Below, one piece after another: positions 1 to 7,785 of a stretch of 64,000 nucleotides of DNA (position 1 is the stretch's first letter; each line of letters begins with the position of its first letter). The DNA is taken from contig MLPZ01000017.1 in NCBI GenBank assembly GCA_001885315.1, positions 1 through 64,000 of the forward strand. The letters run 5' to 3'. Under the pieces are notes generated by a model. It worked only from the letters and a program-made list of their open reading frames with translations. It was not told the DNA's origin and ran no database searches. The position numbers and the translations under genes are program-made. Source of the DNA: Treponema sp. CETP13 (lineage in GTDB: Bacteria > Spirochaetota > Spirochaetia > Treponematales > Treponemataceae).

Positions 1-58
1 CTTGCCAAATACGATACTCTATTTTATAATCTATTTTAATGTGGGGTTAAATTGACGC

Positions 59-206
59 TTACTTTGCAGATACTTGAACCTGATTATATGAATCAAAAGT
101 ACGGTTTTGAATCAATACCGTCAGCCAGGTCAAAACAGGATATGGAACTTTATTAAGATTAAGAAATTTCAAATTTTCTGTATTTAATGTATATTCATTC
201 GCATAA
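59..206 (-). pseudogene. DUF3990 gene, 3' part (interrupted)
   Basis: Read leftward from about 206, an open frame encodes Y-A-N-E-Y-T-L-N-T, then a stretch ending L-T-W-L-T-V-L-I-Q-N-R-T-F, and stops at 59-61. This matches the middle of DUF3990 proteins (ADP-ribosyltransferase-like fold, found with toxin-antitoxin-like genes) as I remember the family. The 5' part of the same gene is at 5239-5400. If the DNA between about 207 and 5242 is removed, the reading frame joins as E-D-T-D-G-Y-A-N-E-Y with no base lost or gained. Beyond the stop, degenerate matches (Y-K-I-E-Y-R) suggest the copy had also decayed at its 3' end. The family call is from memory; the exact rejoining is seen in the sequence. 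Confidence 0.7.
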
Positions 207-300
207 CGTTCCTGCGTATGCGATGTTTTGCGGAGTGAAACGGAGCAAAATATGGGAGAGCGAAGTGCAACGAGCGAACCGCATATACTGTGTTAGGCGA
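199..300 (-). other. attC-like recombination site at the cassette 3' end
   Basis: Outer arms GCCTAAC (298-292) and GTTATGC (207-201, the hybrid site after insertion) enclose partly matching inner arms: ATATGCG/CGCATAC and ATATTTTGC/GCAAAACAT. The total is about 100 bp, within the usual attC size range, and the R''/R' core sequences fit RYYYAAC and GTTRRRY apart from one base in the hybrid arm. The stem is imperfect, as in true attC sites, which are recognised as folded single strands. Confidence 0.55.
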
Positions 301-344
301 GCCGAACGGAGCGATAGCGGTGTGAGAGTGCAACGTGCCTTGCG

Positions 345-429
345 TATTTCCAAGTCTCTTTTTCTTTAAAATTTCGAGTGAAAAATTTTTCGTGAGCGAC
401 AGCGAACACCTTATTAAAAAAAGGGGGGG
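345..429 (+). repeat. Left arm of imperfect inverted repeat flanking mod-res
   Basis: The arm starts ATTTCCAAGTCTCTTTTT, contains GAGTGAAAAATTTTT and an AGCGA-rich part, and ends in a run of A then G. The reverse complement of 5140-5231 has the same blocks. The arms lie just outside res and mod and inside the proposed cassette ends. Similarity is blockwise with indels. Confidence 0.65.
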
Positions 430-455
430 ATTGCCCGATAGGGCAATAATTAAAT

Positions 456-3029
456 TCATTCTTCTAATAAGTTTTCTAACTCACATCTAAATTTATCTTG
501 CCCTTCAAGTAATGTTCCATTTTTTAAATACTCAAAAAAAGTTGTATAACCATTTGGGCTTAAAAAATGAAAAATATACTTTTGTTTTATTTCTTGTTCT
601 TCTAATTTTTTATTCAATCTTTCAAAATGCTCTTTTGCATATTTATATTTTGCTTTGTTTTCATCAGAATCATCTTTATCGGATTTGTTCTCTACAACTA
701 TAAAATATTCAAAATCATCTTTTAATACTTTTATAATAAAATCAGGGTTAAAATTACCTATTTTTTGATGATTTGCTTTTCTCCAAGAAAATTCAATTTG
801 ATAAAAACCTCTATCTCTTGATTTTATCCAACACTCAATTTTTTCTGCAATTTCTTTTTTACATAAATAATCTACAAAATCTCTTTCTGGCTTCGCATTT
901 GTAAAAACAATATTTACTGGAGTTTTAAATAAAAATTCATTTAGTTCTTTTATCGCTTGTCTTGGTAAAGTTTCATCTTCAATAACTTGTTCAAATATTT
1001 TTTGCTGATCTTCGTTTAAAATTTCATTTTTCCAATTATTCGTAAAAAATACTGAATAATCTCTTCTTAAATTACCTATAGCCAAACTTTCATTTACTAA
1101 ATCTTTTGTAGATATTGTTGTTAAATCATTTATTTTCTTTTCAATTACAACTGTTTTTGAAGCTTTTCTCAAAAGTGTTCCAAATGATTGGAGTATTTTT
1201 GTTCTATTTTTTTGTATAAGCCCATCTTCTTTTTTGATTCCGACTTTTTCCATTGATTTCAGTATCAACTTTTCAATAACTTCTCTCTTTGGTAAGTTAT
1301 TTTTTGAATATTGCTCTACATCAATATTTAAAATTTTTCCTTCATCAAATCTTACTTGCAATTCATCATAAATTTTATCAATTATTTCATCTACAGAAAA
1401 AGTTTCGTTTTCAATAACATATTCTTTATTTCTATTTTTTGAATCAGAAATATTTTCAAATTCCGTATCTTTCTTAATAATTACTGATTGTGATTCTAAT
1501 GGAATTAAATTTTCCATTAATGAATCAAATGTCATTTCATCTTTTTGAGTATGAGGAACTTCTTTTTGTTCTTTTGTATAATCAATATTATAAACTTCAA
1601 AATTATATTTTGATCTTTCTCCACTTAATAAAACTTGTGAACTTATTCTTGTTTCTATTTCCAAAACTTCCTCAACAAGACCTTTTATGTTTTTACTCCA
1701 AGAATCATGATTAAATACAATAACTTTAGGTTGTGGATTTTGATATGCTTCAGGTACTCTTAAACCTCTTCCCAAGACTTGTGCAATTAATAATTTTGAG
1801 TTAAAAGCTCTATCTTCCCAAGGCACAATTTGAAAAACATTTTTTACATCCCAGCCCTCTGTAAGCATAGAAACGGAAATAATCCATTTTGTAGGATCAT
1901 TTTTATCATCAACATTTTTTAGTTTTGGTAAATTGGCTTTATGATCTTTGTGAGAAGTGACTATTAAAACTTGTTTTTCTATATCATCTTTTGATAATTT
2001 TTCTTTTTTAATTAAAAAATCAACTAAGTCATCTTTTAGATTTTTTGCTTTTGAAATATCTTTTGTTATTAAAATTGATAACGGTTTTATTTTGTCGTAA
2101 TTTCTAATATTGCCTTGATGATTTTGATAAATTTTCTGGAATTTTTCGTTTATTCCTGAGCTATCATCCTTTTGAACATATTCAATGTTTTTAACAATTT
2201 TATTTTCAACTGCTTCTCTTAAAGAATATCTATAAATTACATCATTAAAATATTCATTATCTTTATAAGCAGTTCCAGTAAAACCTAAAATATACTTGAA
2301 ATCATAATCAGGATTTAATAAAAATTCTCTCCATTTTTTGAGGTCTTTATCTTTAGATTGATTGAATATATGATGTGATTCATCGTTTAAAACAAGTGTT
2401 TTTGAACCTTGATTTTTAAAACTATCTTGAATAGATGAACCTGTCGTAGAATAAACTGCATGAATATTTTCAACACAAATATCTCCTTTTTTTACTGTGA
2501 CATTTGCATTTACAATACTAGGATTTTTGCATACTGCATTTTGTGGAATTGTGTTTTTCAATTCTGCATTTCCACTTAAATTTTCAAATTTTTCTGTAAG
2601 TCCCGATTCAATAGTAAGAGAAGGACATAAAACAAGCACTTTATCTACAAAACCAAGACCAAGCATTATTTGGGCTATACCATAAATGACATAAGATTTT
2701 CCTGATCCTGTTGCAAGATCAATATTTGCAAAAAGTTTATTAGGAAGTTGTAAGTTTCTTTTATATTCTTCAAGAGAGTTAAATTTTGCTTGTAGTTCGT
2801 TATTGTTTTGATAGTTTTCTTCAACTAAATTTTCAATTTTTTCATACCTACCACTTGCAAGATAAATAATAGCATTTTTTATTGCCTCTTTCTGAAATTC
2901 TCTATCTCCGCAAAGCTTATCAAGAAAAAAATCCCATGAATCTAAATCAAGTTTTCTTGGATCATAGTTTTTATTTACTTTCAAAAGTAAATCTTTCTGT
3001 TTAAATATTTTAATATCTTTCATTTTCAT
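456..3029 (-). CDS. res: Type III restriction enzyme, Res subunit
   Basis: This is the helicase-nuclease subunit that acts with Mod to cut DNA after ATP-driven movement between two unmethylated sites. Over 857 residues it shows an SF2 helicase Walker A (GSGKS near 110), a DESH motif near 215 in place of DEAD/H, a C-terminal helicase part with QVLGRGLR, and a C-terminal nuclease of the PD-(D/E)XK type (N-P-D-F near 760 and V-V-E-N-K near 780). The length fits intact Res proteins. It starts six bases after the mod stop, so the two are co-transcribed and probably translationally linked. ATG at 3029 was used; ATG at 3023 is an alternative. It appears intact, so the system may be active. Confidence 0.93.
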   Translation of the reverse strand: MKMKDIKIFKQKDLLLKVNKNYDPRKLDLDSWDFFLDKLCGDREFQKEAIKNAIIYLASGRYEKIENLVEENYQNNNELQAKFNSLEEYKRNLQLPNKLFANIDLATGSGKSYVIYGIAQIMLGLGFVDKVLVLCPSLTIESGLTEKFENLSGNAELKNTIPQNAVCKNPSIVNANVTVKKGDICVENIHAVYSTTGSSIQDSFKNQGSKTLVLNDESHHIFNQSKDKDLKKWREFLLNPDYDFKYILGFTGTAYKDNEYFNDVIYRYSLREAVENKIVKNIEYVQKDDSSGINEKFQKIYQNHQGNIRNYDKIKPLSILITKDISKAKNLKDDLVDFLIKKEKLSKDDIEKQVLIVTSHKDHKANLPKLKNVDDKNDPTKWIISVSMLTEGWDVKNVFQIVPWEDRAFNSKLLIAQVLGRGLRVPEAYQNPQPKVIVFNHDSWSKNIKGLVEEVLEIETRISSQVLLSGERSKYNFEVYNIDYTKEQKEVPHTQKDEMTFDSLMENLIPLESQSVIIKKDTEFENISDSKNRNKEYVIENETFSVDEIIDKIYDELQVRFDEGKILNIDVEQYSKNNLPKREVIEKLILKSMEKVGIKKEDGLIQKNRTKILQSFGTLLRKASKTVVIEKKINDLTTISTKDLVNESLAIGNLRRDYSVFFTNNWKNEILNEDQQKIFEQVIEDETLPRQAIKELNEFLFKTPVNIVFTNAKPERDFVDYLCKKEIAEKIECWIKSRDRGFYQIEFSWRKANHQKIGNFNPDFIIKVLKDDFEYFIVVENKSDKDDSDENKAKYKYAKEHFERLNKKLEEQEIKQKYIFHFLSPNGYTTFFEYLKNGTLLEGQDKFRCELENLLEE

Positions 3030-3035
3030 ATCCCA

Positions 3036-5033
3036 TTAAATTTTAAAAGTTTGAGTAAAGTCATTTCCATAAATATCAGTAAAGACAACCATTATTTGAT
3101 TTTTCACTTCACTTGCTTTTAAAGAAATTTCTATACCAGTTTTTGACAGTTGTTTTAAATCATCAATGATATTTTCACCTATTTCGTTATTTGCTTCATC
3201 TTCTATTTGAGATTTTTTCTTTGATTTCTTCTTTGGAAGTAAATCATCAGCGAAAAACGCTTCATCCATTTCAAAAGATTTACCATTGTAATTTTTATCT
3301 ATGAAAATAGCCGATAATGTTTCAAAATTTTCAAACGATTTTTCATCTTTTGCTTTATCCGATTGCAATTCATTCGTTTTAAAGCTTTTAATTATAAGCT
3401 TTATTTCATCTTTTGATTTTTTAATTTCTGCTTTTACCTCTGGTGGTCTTTTAAAATGAAAACCAACTGCTTCTTCAATGTCATTTACTCTTTTTTTACT
3501 TTGAGGTTGTCTAACCTTTACAAAAGGTTTTTTATGAAGTTCATTGATGATATGATAAGGAATTTTTAAAAAATAATATCTTACATCATCAATTTCTACG
3601 AAATCATCTACAAAATCAACAAAATTAATAGGTGCAACAATATAAACCCTTGATCCTACTTTTTTTCCAATATTTCTATGTAAATCTTGTAAATAATTTT
3701 CGTCAATAGACGAATCTTTATATTTATTGTAATCGTACATAATTACTGGATAATTGTCTTTTTTTCCTTCAAAATTAAACCCTGAAATTTTATATTCTTT
3801 GAGATTTACTTCAAAAAGTCCTGAAACAAATTCTAAATACTTTTTTCTTTCAAGTTCAAAAGTTTTTTCTAAATCATAACTTCCAAGACTTGCTGTAAGA
3901 AAACTTTTTGCTTTTTTGCCATATTTCTTTTTTGGATCTTCTAAATCTTTACTATTTTGAATCTGTAAAATTCTTTTTTGCATAGTAAAATATGCAAGTT
4001 TTCCAAGATCGCAAGTAATCCATTTTCTACCAAGTTTTTCTGCAACTGCCATAGTAGAGCCAGAACCACCAAAAAAATCTAAAACAATATCTCCCTTATT
4101 TGAACTTGCTTTAATAATTCTTTCAATGAGAGACTCAGGCTTTTGAGTTGGATAATCCAGCCTTTCATTTGCACTTTGAATAATAGATAAATCTGTCCAA
4201 TAATCTACTCTTGGCATTATCTCTTCTTCATTGAAATACTTTTTATAAACTTTACCATCTTTATGTTTATATTGTTTAAAATATCCAAGCTCATCTTTTC
4301 CTGTATATTTTTTCCTTTGTTTTTCTCCTATTAACTCCCCAACATCTATCCAATTAAAAATATTAATATTGCTTTTTGAATAAAATAAGATATTATCATG
4401 TTTCCTTTTGAATTGTGTTTTAGATTGTCCCGCACCCTGATAACACCACACTATTTCATTTTTAAAAAATTGTTTTCCAAATACTTCATCCATGACTATT
4501 TTTAAATAATGCCCCATTTTTTGATCAAGATGAACATAAATACTTCCATCGTCAGCTAAAATTTCTCTTGCTACAATCAACCTTTTTCTTAAAAATTCAA
4601 CAAATTCGGCTCCTTTTTTCTTATCATTATATGCCTTTGCTCCTTCTTTATTTTGAAATTCATCCGTTGTTGCAAAAGGTGGATCTATATAAATCAGTTT
4701 CACTTTCCCTTTTACTTTATCTTTAATATGAGGATCTTTGTTTTCATAAATAGTTTTAAGAAATTGTAAATTATCTCCAAAAACAATCATATTTTTCCAA
4801 TCATCATCAAAAGCTTCATATTCATTTCCATTAAAAACTTTTTCTACCTGTAAAGGTACGGGGAAAACACCGTCTTCATTTGCAAGAATATCTTCTTTTC
4901 TCATTTTTCCAGCATAAGCAAGTTCATATTCTTTTTGCTTTGTAGGAAAAAGTTGATACTTAAAATCTTCAGGTAATTCTTTACCTTCTTGAAGAAGTTT
5001 TATAATATAATCTTTTTGGTCTTTTGTAATCAT
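3036..5033 (-). CDS. mod: Type III DNA methyltransferase, Mod subunit
   Basis: Site-specific adenine (N6) methyltransferase that also supplies target recognition to the Res partner. Its 665 residues have the beta-class motif order: the catalytic DPPF near 117 comes first, and the SAM-binding F-F-G-G-S-G-S comes near 325. The stretch between motifs IV and I, and the long region after motif I, would hold the target recognition domain. The target sequence cannot be read from the gene. ATG at 5033 follows AAGGTAGG at good distance. It is the first gene of the mod-res pair. No repeat tract of the phase-variable kind was noticed inside it. Gene and partner lie inside the proposed cassette. Confidence 0.93.
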   Translation of the reverse strand: MITKDQKDYIIKLLQEGKELPEDFKYQLFPTKQKEYELAYAGKMRKEDILANEDGVFPVPLQVEKVFNGNEYEAFDDDWKNMIVFGDNLQFLKTIYENKDPHIKDKVKGKVKLIYIDPPFATTDEFQNKEGAKAYNDKKKGAEFVEFLRKRLIVAREILADDGSIYVHLDQKMGHYLKIVMDEVFGKQFFKNEIVWCYQGAGQSKTQFKRKHDNILFYSKSNINIFNWIDVGELIGEKQRKKYTGKDELGYFKQYKHKDGKVYKKYFNEEEIMPRVDYWTDLSIIQSANERLDYPTQKPESLIERIIKASSNKGDIVLDFFGGSGSTMAVAEKLGRKWITCDLGKLAYFTMQKRILQIQNSKDLEDPKKKYGKKAKSFLTASLGSYDLEKTFELERKKYLEFVSGLFEVNLKEYKISGFNFEGKKDNYPVIMYDYNKYKDSSIDENYLQDLHRNIGKKVGSRVYIVAPINFVDFVDDFVEIDDVRYYFLKIPYHIINELHKKPFVKVRQPQSKKRVNDIEEAVGFHFKRPPEVKAEIKKSKDEIKLIIKSFKTNELQSDKAKDEKSFENFETLSAIFIDKNYNGKSFEMDEAFFADDLLPKKKSKKKSQIEDEANNEIGENIIDDLKQLSKTGIEISLKASEVKNQIMVVFTDIYGNDFTQTFKI

Positions 5034-5139
5034 ATTGCCTACCTTAATTAATGTAAAAGCATTGTATATTTAAAAGTTTATTCATTCAATCTTAATATAT
5101 TTAATTATTTCAAAAATCCTATGGATTTTTACCTTTTTA

Positions 5140-5231
5140 CCCCCCCCCTTTTTTTGCGAAGCGATAGCGAAGCATTTTTTTAAAGAAAAATTTTTCACTC
5201 GTTCCTTATTTTTAAAAAGAGACTTGGAAAT
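5140..5231 (-). repeat. Right arm of imperfect inverted repeat flanking mod-res
   Basis: Read on the minus strand this matches 345-429: ATTTCCAAGTCTCTTTTT first, then GAGTGAAAAATTTTT, an AGCGA-rich block (here GCTTCGCTATCGCTTCGC), and an A run followed by nine G. The arm sits directly inside the GTTAGGC junction at 5237-5243. Confidence 0.65.
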
Positions 5232-5238
5232 ATGTCGC

Positions 5239-5400
5239 CTAACCGTCAGTATCTTCTGTGACAGCCCATTCACATGCAAGACTTTTACTTTTTGTACAAT
5301 AGAAAGCAAGCCCATAATCATTGTAAGGCTTTCCAAAACCAAATTGAGGCTTTTCTATAACATGGTCAGTTCCGTGATATAAAGTTATTACACTACTCAT
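5239..5400 (-). pseudogene. DUF3990 gene, 5' part (interrupted)
   Basis: ATG at 5400 opens a 53-codon frame: it begins M-S-S-V-I-T-L-Y-H-G-T-D-H, continues through K-P-Y-N-D-Y-G-L-A-F-Y-C-T-K and C-E-W-A-V-T-E-D-T-D-G, and stops at TAG inside GTTAGGC. These motifs are those of the N-terminal half of DUF3990 proteins (YHGS/T, DYGLGFY, EWA), a family with an ADP-ribosyltransferase-like fold. The 3' half continues at 206-59. It lies 28 bp downstream of the CtkA-like kinase at 5428-6432, so the three genes 6690 to 5239 probably formed one operon. The stop created by the insertion should yield only a truncated, inactive peptide. Confidence 0.75.
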
Positions 5401-5427
5401 AATTATATTCTACCACAAAATTATTTT

Positions 5428-6432
5428 TCAATATCCTCTTTCATAATCATCGAATTTTGATTTTATTTTTTTTGTATTTACATTTTTTTCTTTGGATATA
5501 AGTTTGGAAAACTCAGGTAAAAGAAGTTCATCTAAGCGTACTTGCATTTCTTTTTGATAAAGCTGTTTTCTTTCTTTAGAAACAACGGAAAATTCACCAA
5601 CTTTTTCAGGAATCGAGTTTATCATATTACATATATCCACCATTTTATTCTGAATGAGAGGAACAACTCTCTTAATTGCATTTTTCAAATTGTCATTATC
5701 AAGTTTCAGCAAATCAACAAATTTAGAACTCGATTTACCGTCTAAACTGTAAGAAGTTACCGAGTCATAAATACCTTTTTCAAGAGATTCTAAATTATTG
5801 AGTTTATTAATAATTCTTTTTTCTGGAACATTTGGAGAAAAAGCTGCTCCATTATCATATATTGGAGAAAGAACATCTCCAGATTTATTTCGCAAAATAC
5901 CCCAGTTTCCATTATTGCGATCATTATTATTAATAAAACCATCAATAACCACACAATCCCAAAAACGTTCTTTTATTCCAGGAATATTATTAATTGAGGG
6001 ATTATATTCAAGATGTATTAAAACCTCATTTAATAAAACAAAATGTTCACTGCCTGTTGGAGACATACTTAAATCAAGTTTTTCATTTAGAACTTTGTTA
6101 TAAGTGTTTTTGAGCTGACGAAATTCTATGAGGCGTGTATCATTTATACATAAGTCTTTACAGGCAACTACAACATGATTATTTCTAATCCCAAGTAATG
6201 TTTTATGAACGGGATAACCTAAGATTTCATATACATGACTTCCAATATATTCTGACTCAGGTGTTGTGGAATAAAGCAGATCAGACACATTAGTAAGACG
6301 AGAACCCTTTTTAGGATATTTTATAATCCAAGGTTCATTCTCAATAAGTATACCCTCTTTATCACCAGAATTACCACCATAAGTACCATTTCTATCACTA
6401 AATAGACATGAAGAAAAATCAAATATACGCAT
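5428..6432 (-). CDS. HipA/CtkA-like protein kinase (copy 1)
   Basis: A 334-residue protein of the HipA C-terminal / CtkA group, Ser/Thr kinases that are toxins or effectors. Visible are an ATP-lysine region (W-I-I-K-Y-P-K), S-E-Y-I-G-S-H near 65-70, the catalytic loop N-N-N-D-R-N-N-G-N-W near 170, and the metal-binding Y-D-N-G-A-A-F near 190. The second half is helical. It follows the small gene at 6439 by six bases, like copy 2, which has its own small partner, so the small protein may be an antitoxin. The DUF3990 remnant follows it. Target unknown. Both catalytic motifs look complete. Confidence 0.75.
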   Translation of the reverse strand: MRIFDFSSCLFSDRNGTYGGNSGDKEGILIENEPWIIKYPKKGSRLTNVSDLLYSTTPESEYIGSHVYEILGYPVHKTLLGIRNNHVVVACKDLCINDTRLIEFRQLKNTYNKVLNEKLDLSMSPTGSEHFVLLNEVLIHLEYNPSINNIPGIKERFWDCVVIDGFINNNDRNNGNWGILRNKSGDVLSPIYDNGAAFSPNVPEKRIINKLNNLESLEKGIYDSVTSYSLDGKSSSKFVDLLKLDNDNLKNAIKRVVPLIQNKMVDICNMINSIPEKVGEFSVVSKERKQLYQKEMQVRLDELLLPEFSKLISKEKNVNTKKIKSKFDDYERGY

Positions 6433-6438
6433 ATTATT

Positions 6439-6690
6439 CTACTCCATATATAAGGCCATTTCAGCTCCGTACCAGAACCTTTTCTCTATAGTTTCCCAAT
6501 CTTTTTTGGAAAGCACACCTGCCACCATTGCATTTTTAGCAAGGATAATCAAATCATCCCACCGGTCATAATAACAGACAGAATCTCCTTCATTATTGTA
6601 ATGCTCTAATTTACCAAGCTGCTCCAGAATATTTGAAGGTATTTTATCAGGAAGAGAAATATTATAATCAATAAAATTGAGTTGATTCAT
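6439..6690 (-). CDS. Small partner of the CtkA-like kinase, possible antitoxin
   Basis: A protein of 83 residues from ATG 6690; a GTG start at 6708 is possible and would give 89, but no strong ribosome site separates them. It carries C-Y-Y-D-R-W-D-D-L near the middle and a basic/aromatic end. The small gene before kinase copy 2 (29106-29393) has C-Y-Y-D-E-L at a similar place and L-T-S-D-Q-A-W where this one has L-S-K-K-D-W, so the two are probably diverged members of one family. Its position before a HipA/CtkA-type kinase suggests an antitoxin or immunity role, by inference only. No DNA-binding motif is obvious. Confidence 0.6.
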   Translation of the reverse strand: MNQLNFIDYNISLPDKIPSNILEQLGKLEHYNNEGDSVCYYDRWDDLIILAKNAMVAGVLSKKDWETIEKRFWYGAEMALYME

Positions 6691-6722
6691 AAAGCTTATT
6701 TTCCTCACACATATTCTACCAC

Positions 6723-6757
6723 AAAAAAGCCCTGCTCGCTAGATACGGACAGGGCTT
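6723..6757 (-). terminator. Rho-independent terminator of the 6782-7597 lipoprotein gene
   Basis: The 8-bp stem AAGCCCTG (6727-6734) / CAGGGCTT (6750-6757) is followed on the minus strand by a T run. It lies about 25 bp after the lipoprotein stop codon and separates it from the kinase operon. Confidence 0.8.
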
Positions 6758-6781
6758 CTCACTTCATATATACAAATACAT

Positions 6782-7597
6782 CTATTCAGAATAACTAAAA
6801 GTCAGAGAATACTTACCGTCAGACTGTGCTGTACTGTTAAAGAAAGTACTGAAGAATACGACTTCGCTGGAACTTAATGTAACAGAAGAACCGCTCTTAC
6901 TTACAGTTACCGTTGTACTTACAGAATAGTCGTTTGCGGTCCAGCTGAAAGTAATGTCTGATCCGCTTACAGTATAAGTTCCGTTGGAAGGAGCATTAGT
7001 TTTTGAGCCAGAGTAAGTCCAGTTTCCGTCTGATAAAGTAATAGAACCTTCTTTTTGTGTACCTGTTGCATTATTAAAAGAATATGTACCGTTTACGGAA
7101 GAAGAGTCTTCTCCGCCGCCCTGATTTGAAGAAGAAACAAACTTATAATCCTGGTGAACAGTAGTATTATTTTCAAAATCTTTCCAAAGAGTAATAGTAC
7201 AATCTTTATAATCAGCATAAAGAGGATTTGTTACAGATGAATAAAGGTGTAATGCCCATGTAATATTATTCAACTTTAAAGTCATACCTTGGGTAGAATC
7301 TGTAGAATATTCGTAGAAGCAGAATTCATTTTTATTGATAGAAAACTGAACATTATCCATTGTAATAGAATCATCTGCAAAGATAACTACATCAGGATAG
7401 CCAGACTTTTTAGTACCTTCATACACTTCTACTTCCCATCTTGTTCCTACAAGCTTGTTGTAAAGAGCAACGGCTGCAAGGTCCTGCGTATTTTCATTGC
7501 TGTTATTATTATTTCCAGAATCCGAAGCATTATTCGGCATCTGACATCCTGCAAATAAAACGACAAAAAACAGTAATCCCACAATAATCTTTTTCAT
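6782..7597 (-). CDS. Lipoprotein of unknown function
   Basis: ATG at 7597 gives 271 residues: a signal peptide M-K-K-I-I-V-G-L-L-F-F-V-V, lipobox L-F-A-G-C-Q, then an Asn/Ser-rich linker that would space the protein from the membrane. The rest is rich in beta-strand patterns; near the end N-G-T-Y-S-F and N-G-T-Y-T-V introduce two similar segments, as in many treponemal lipoproteins. A longer frame to 7747 was rejected because it runs through the promoter at 7716-7744 and lacks the signal sequence; AGGAG lies before 7597. The gene has its own promoter and terminator. It may be part of the surface set with the two giant lipoproteins, but this is only positional. Confidence 0.75.
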   Translation of the reverse strand: MKKIIVGLLFFVVLFAGCQMPNNASDSGNNNNSNENTQDLAAVALYNKLVGTRWEVEVYEGTKKSGYPDVVIFADDSITMDNVQFSINKNEFCFYEYSTDSTQGMTLKLNNITWALHLYSSVTNPLYADYKDCTITLWKDFENNTTVHQDYKFVSSSNQGGGEDSSSVNGTYSFNNATGTQKEGSITLSDGNWTYSGSKTNAPSNGTYTVSGSDITFSWTANDYSVSTTVTVSKSGSSVTLSSSEVVFFSTFFNSTAQSDGKYSLTFSYSE

Positions 7598-7715
7598 ATA
7601 AAATCTCCTGTAATAAATGATATTGATTTTCAACTTAATGAAAAAAAGGAAAGAAGAAGACGCAGCTTCTAAAGAAGAACCGTGTGCAAACGGAACAAAA
7701 AAACTTTTTACCATT

Positions 7716-7744
7716 AATATATAAGTATTAAAGGAAGATGTCAA
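7716..7744 (-). promoter_or_regulatory. Sigma-70-type promoter of the lipoprotein gene
   Basis: TTGACA (7744-7739) and TATATT (7721-7716) are 17 bp apart on the minus strand. They lie about 120 bp before the ATG at 7597, leaving a leader of about 110 nt. Confidence 0.7.
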
Positions 7745-7785
7745 CAAGAAGTTTGTAAAACACTTATAAACAACTTCCCAAATAC

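Larger units (their letters stand above)
207..5242 (-). mobile_element. Integron-type gene cassette carrying a type III R-M system
   Basis: On the minus strand the inserted DNA begins with GTTAGGC (5243-5237), carries mod then res, and ends with an imperfect hairpin that starts GCCTAAC (298-292) and finishes at GTTATGC (207-201). This is the order of an integron cassette: GTT core site, genes in one direction, attC at the 3' end. The flanking DUF3990 halves rejoin in frame with no target duplication, as expected for site-specific recombination at a GTT triplet. Integrons with attC arrays are known in treponemes. At about 5.04 kb this would be an unusually long cassette. No integron integrase gene is in the window, so mobilisation in trans, or an ancient event, is inferred. 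Confidence 0.6.

Noticed and set aside
1-156. Plus-strand open stretch ending at TAA 154-156 that could be the tail of a gene
   Set aside because: The minus strand of the same DNA encodes DUF3990 sequence that rejoins with the 5' half across the cassette; the plus-strand frame has no good start and no recognisable content.
5082-5342. Minus-strand 86-codon frame
   Set aside because: It is out of frame with the DUF3990 5' fragment (ATG 5400), which has recognisable motifs, and it crosses the cassette junction and the repeat arm.
7598-7747. N-terminal extension of the 6782-7597 lipoprotein
   Set aside because: It covers a consensus promoter (7716-7744), and the lipoprotein signal starts at 7597 behind AGGAG.
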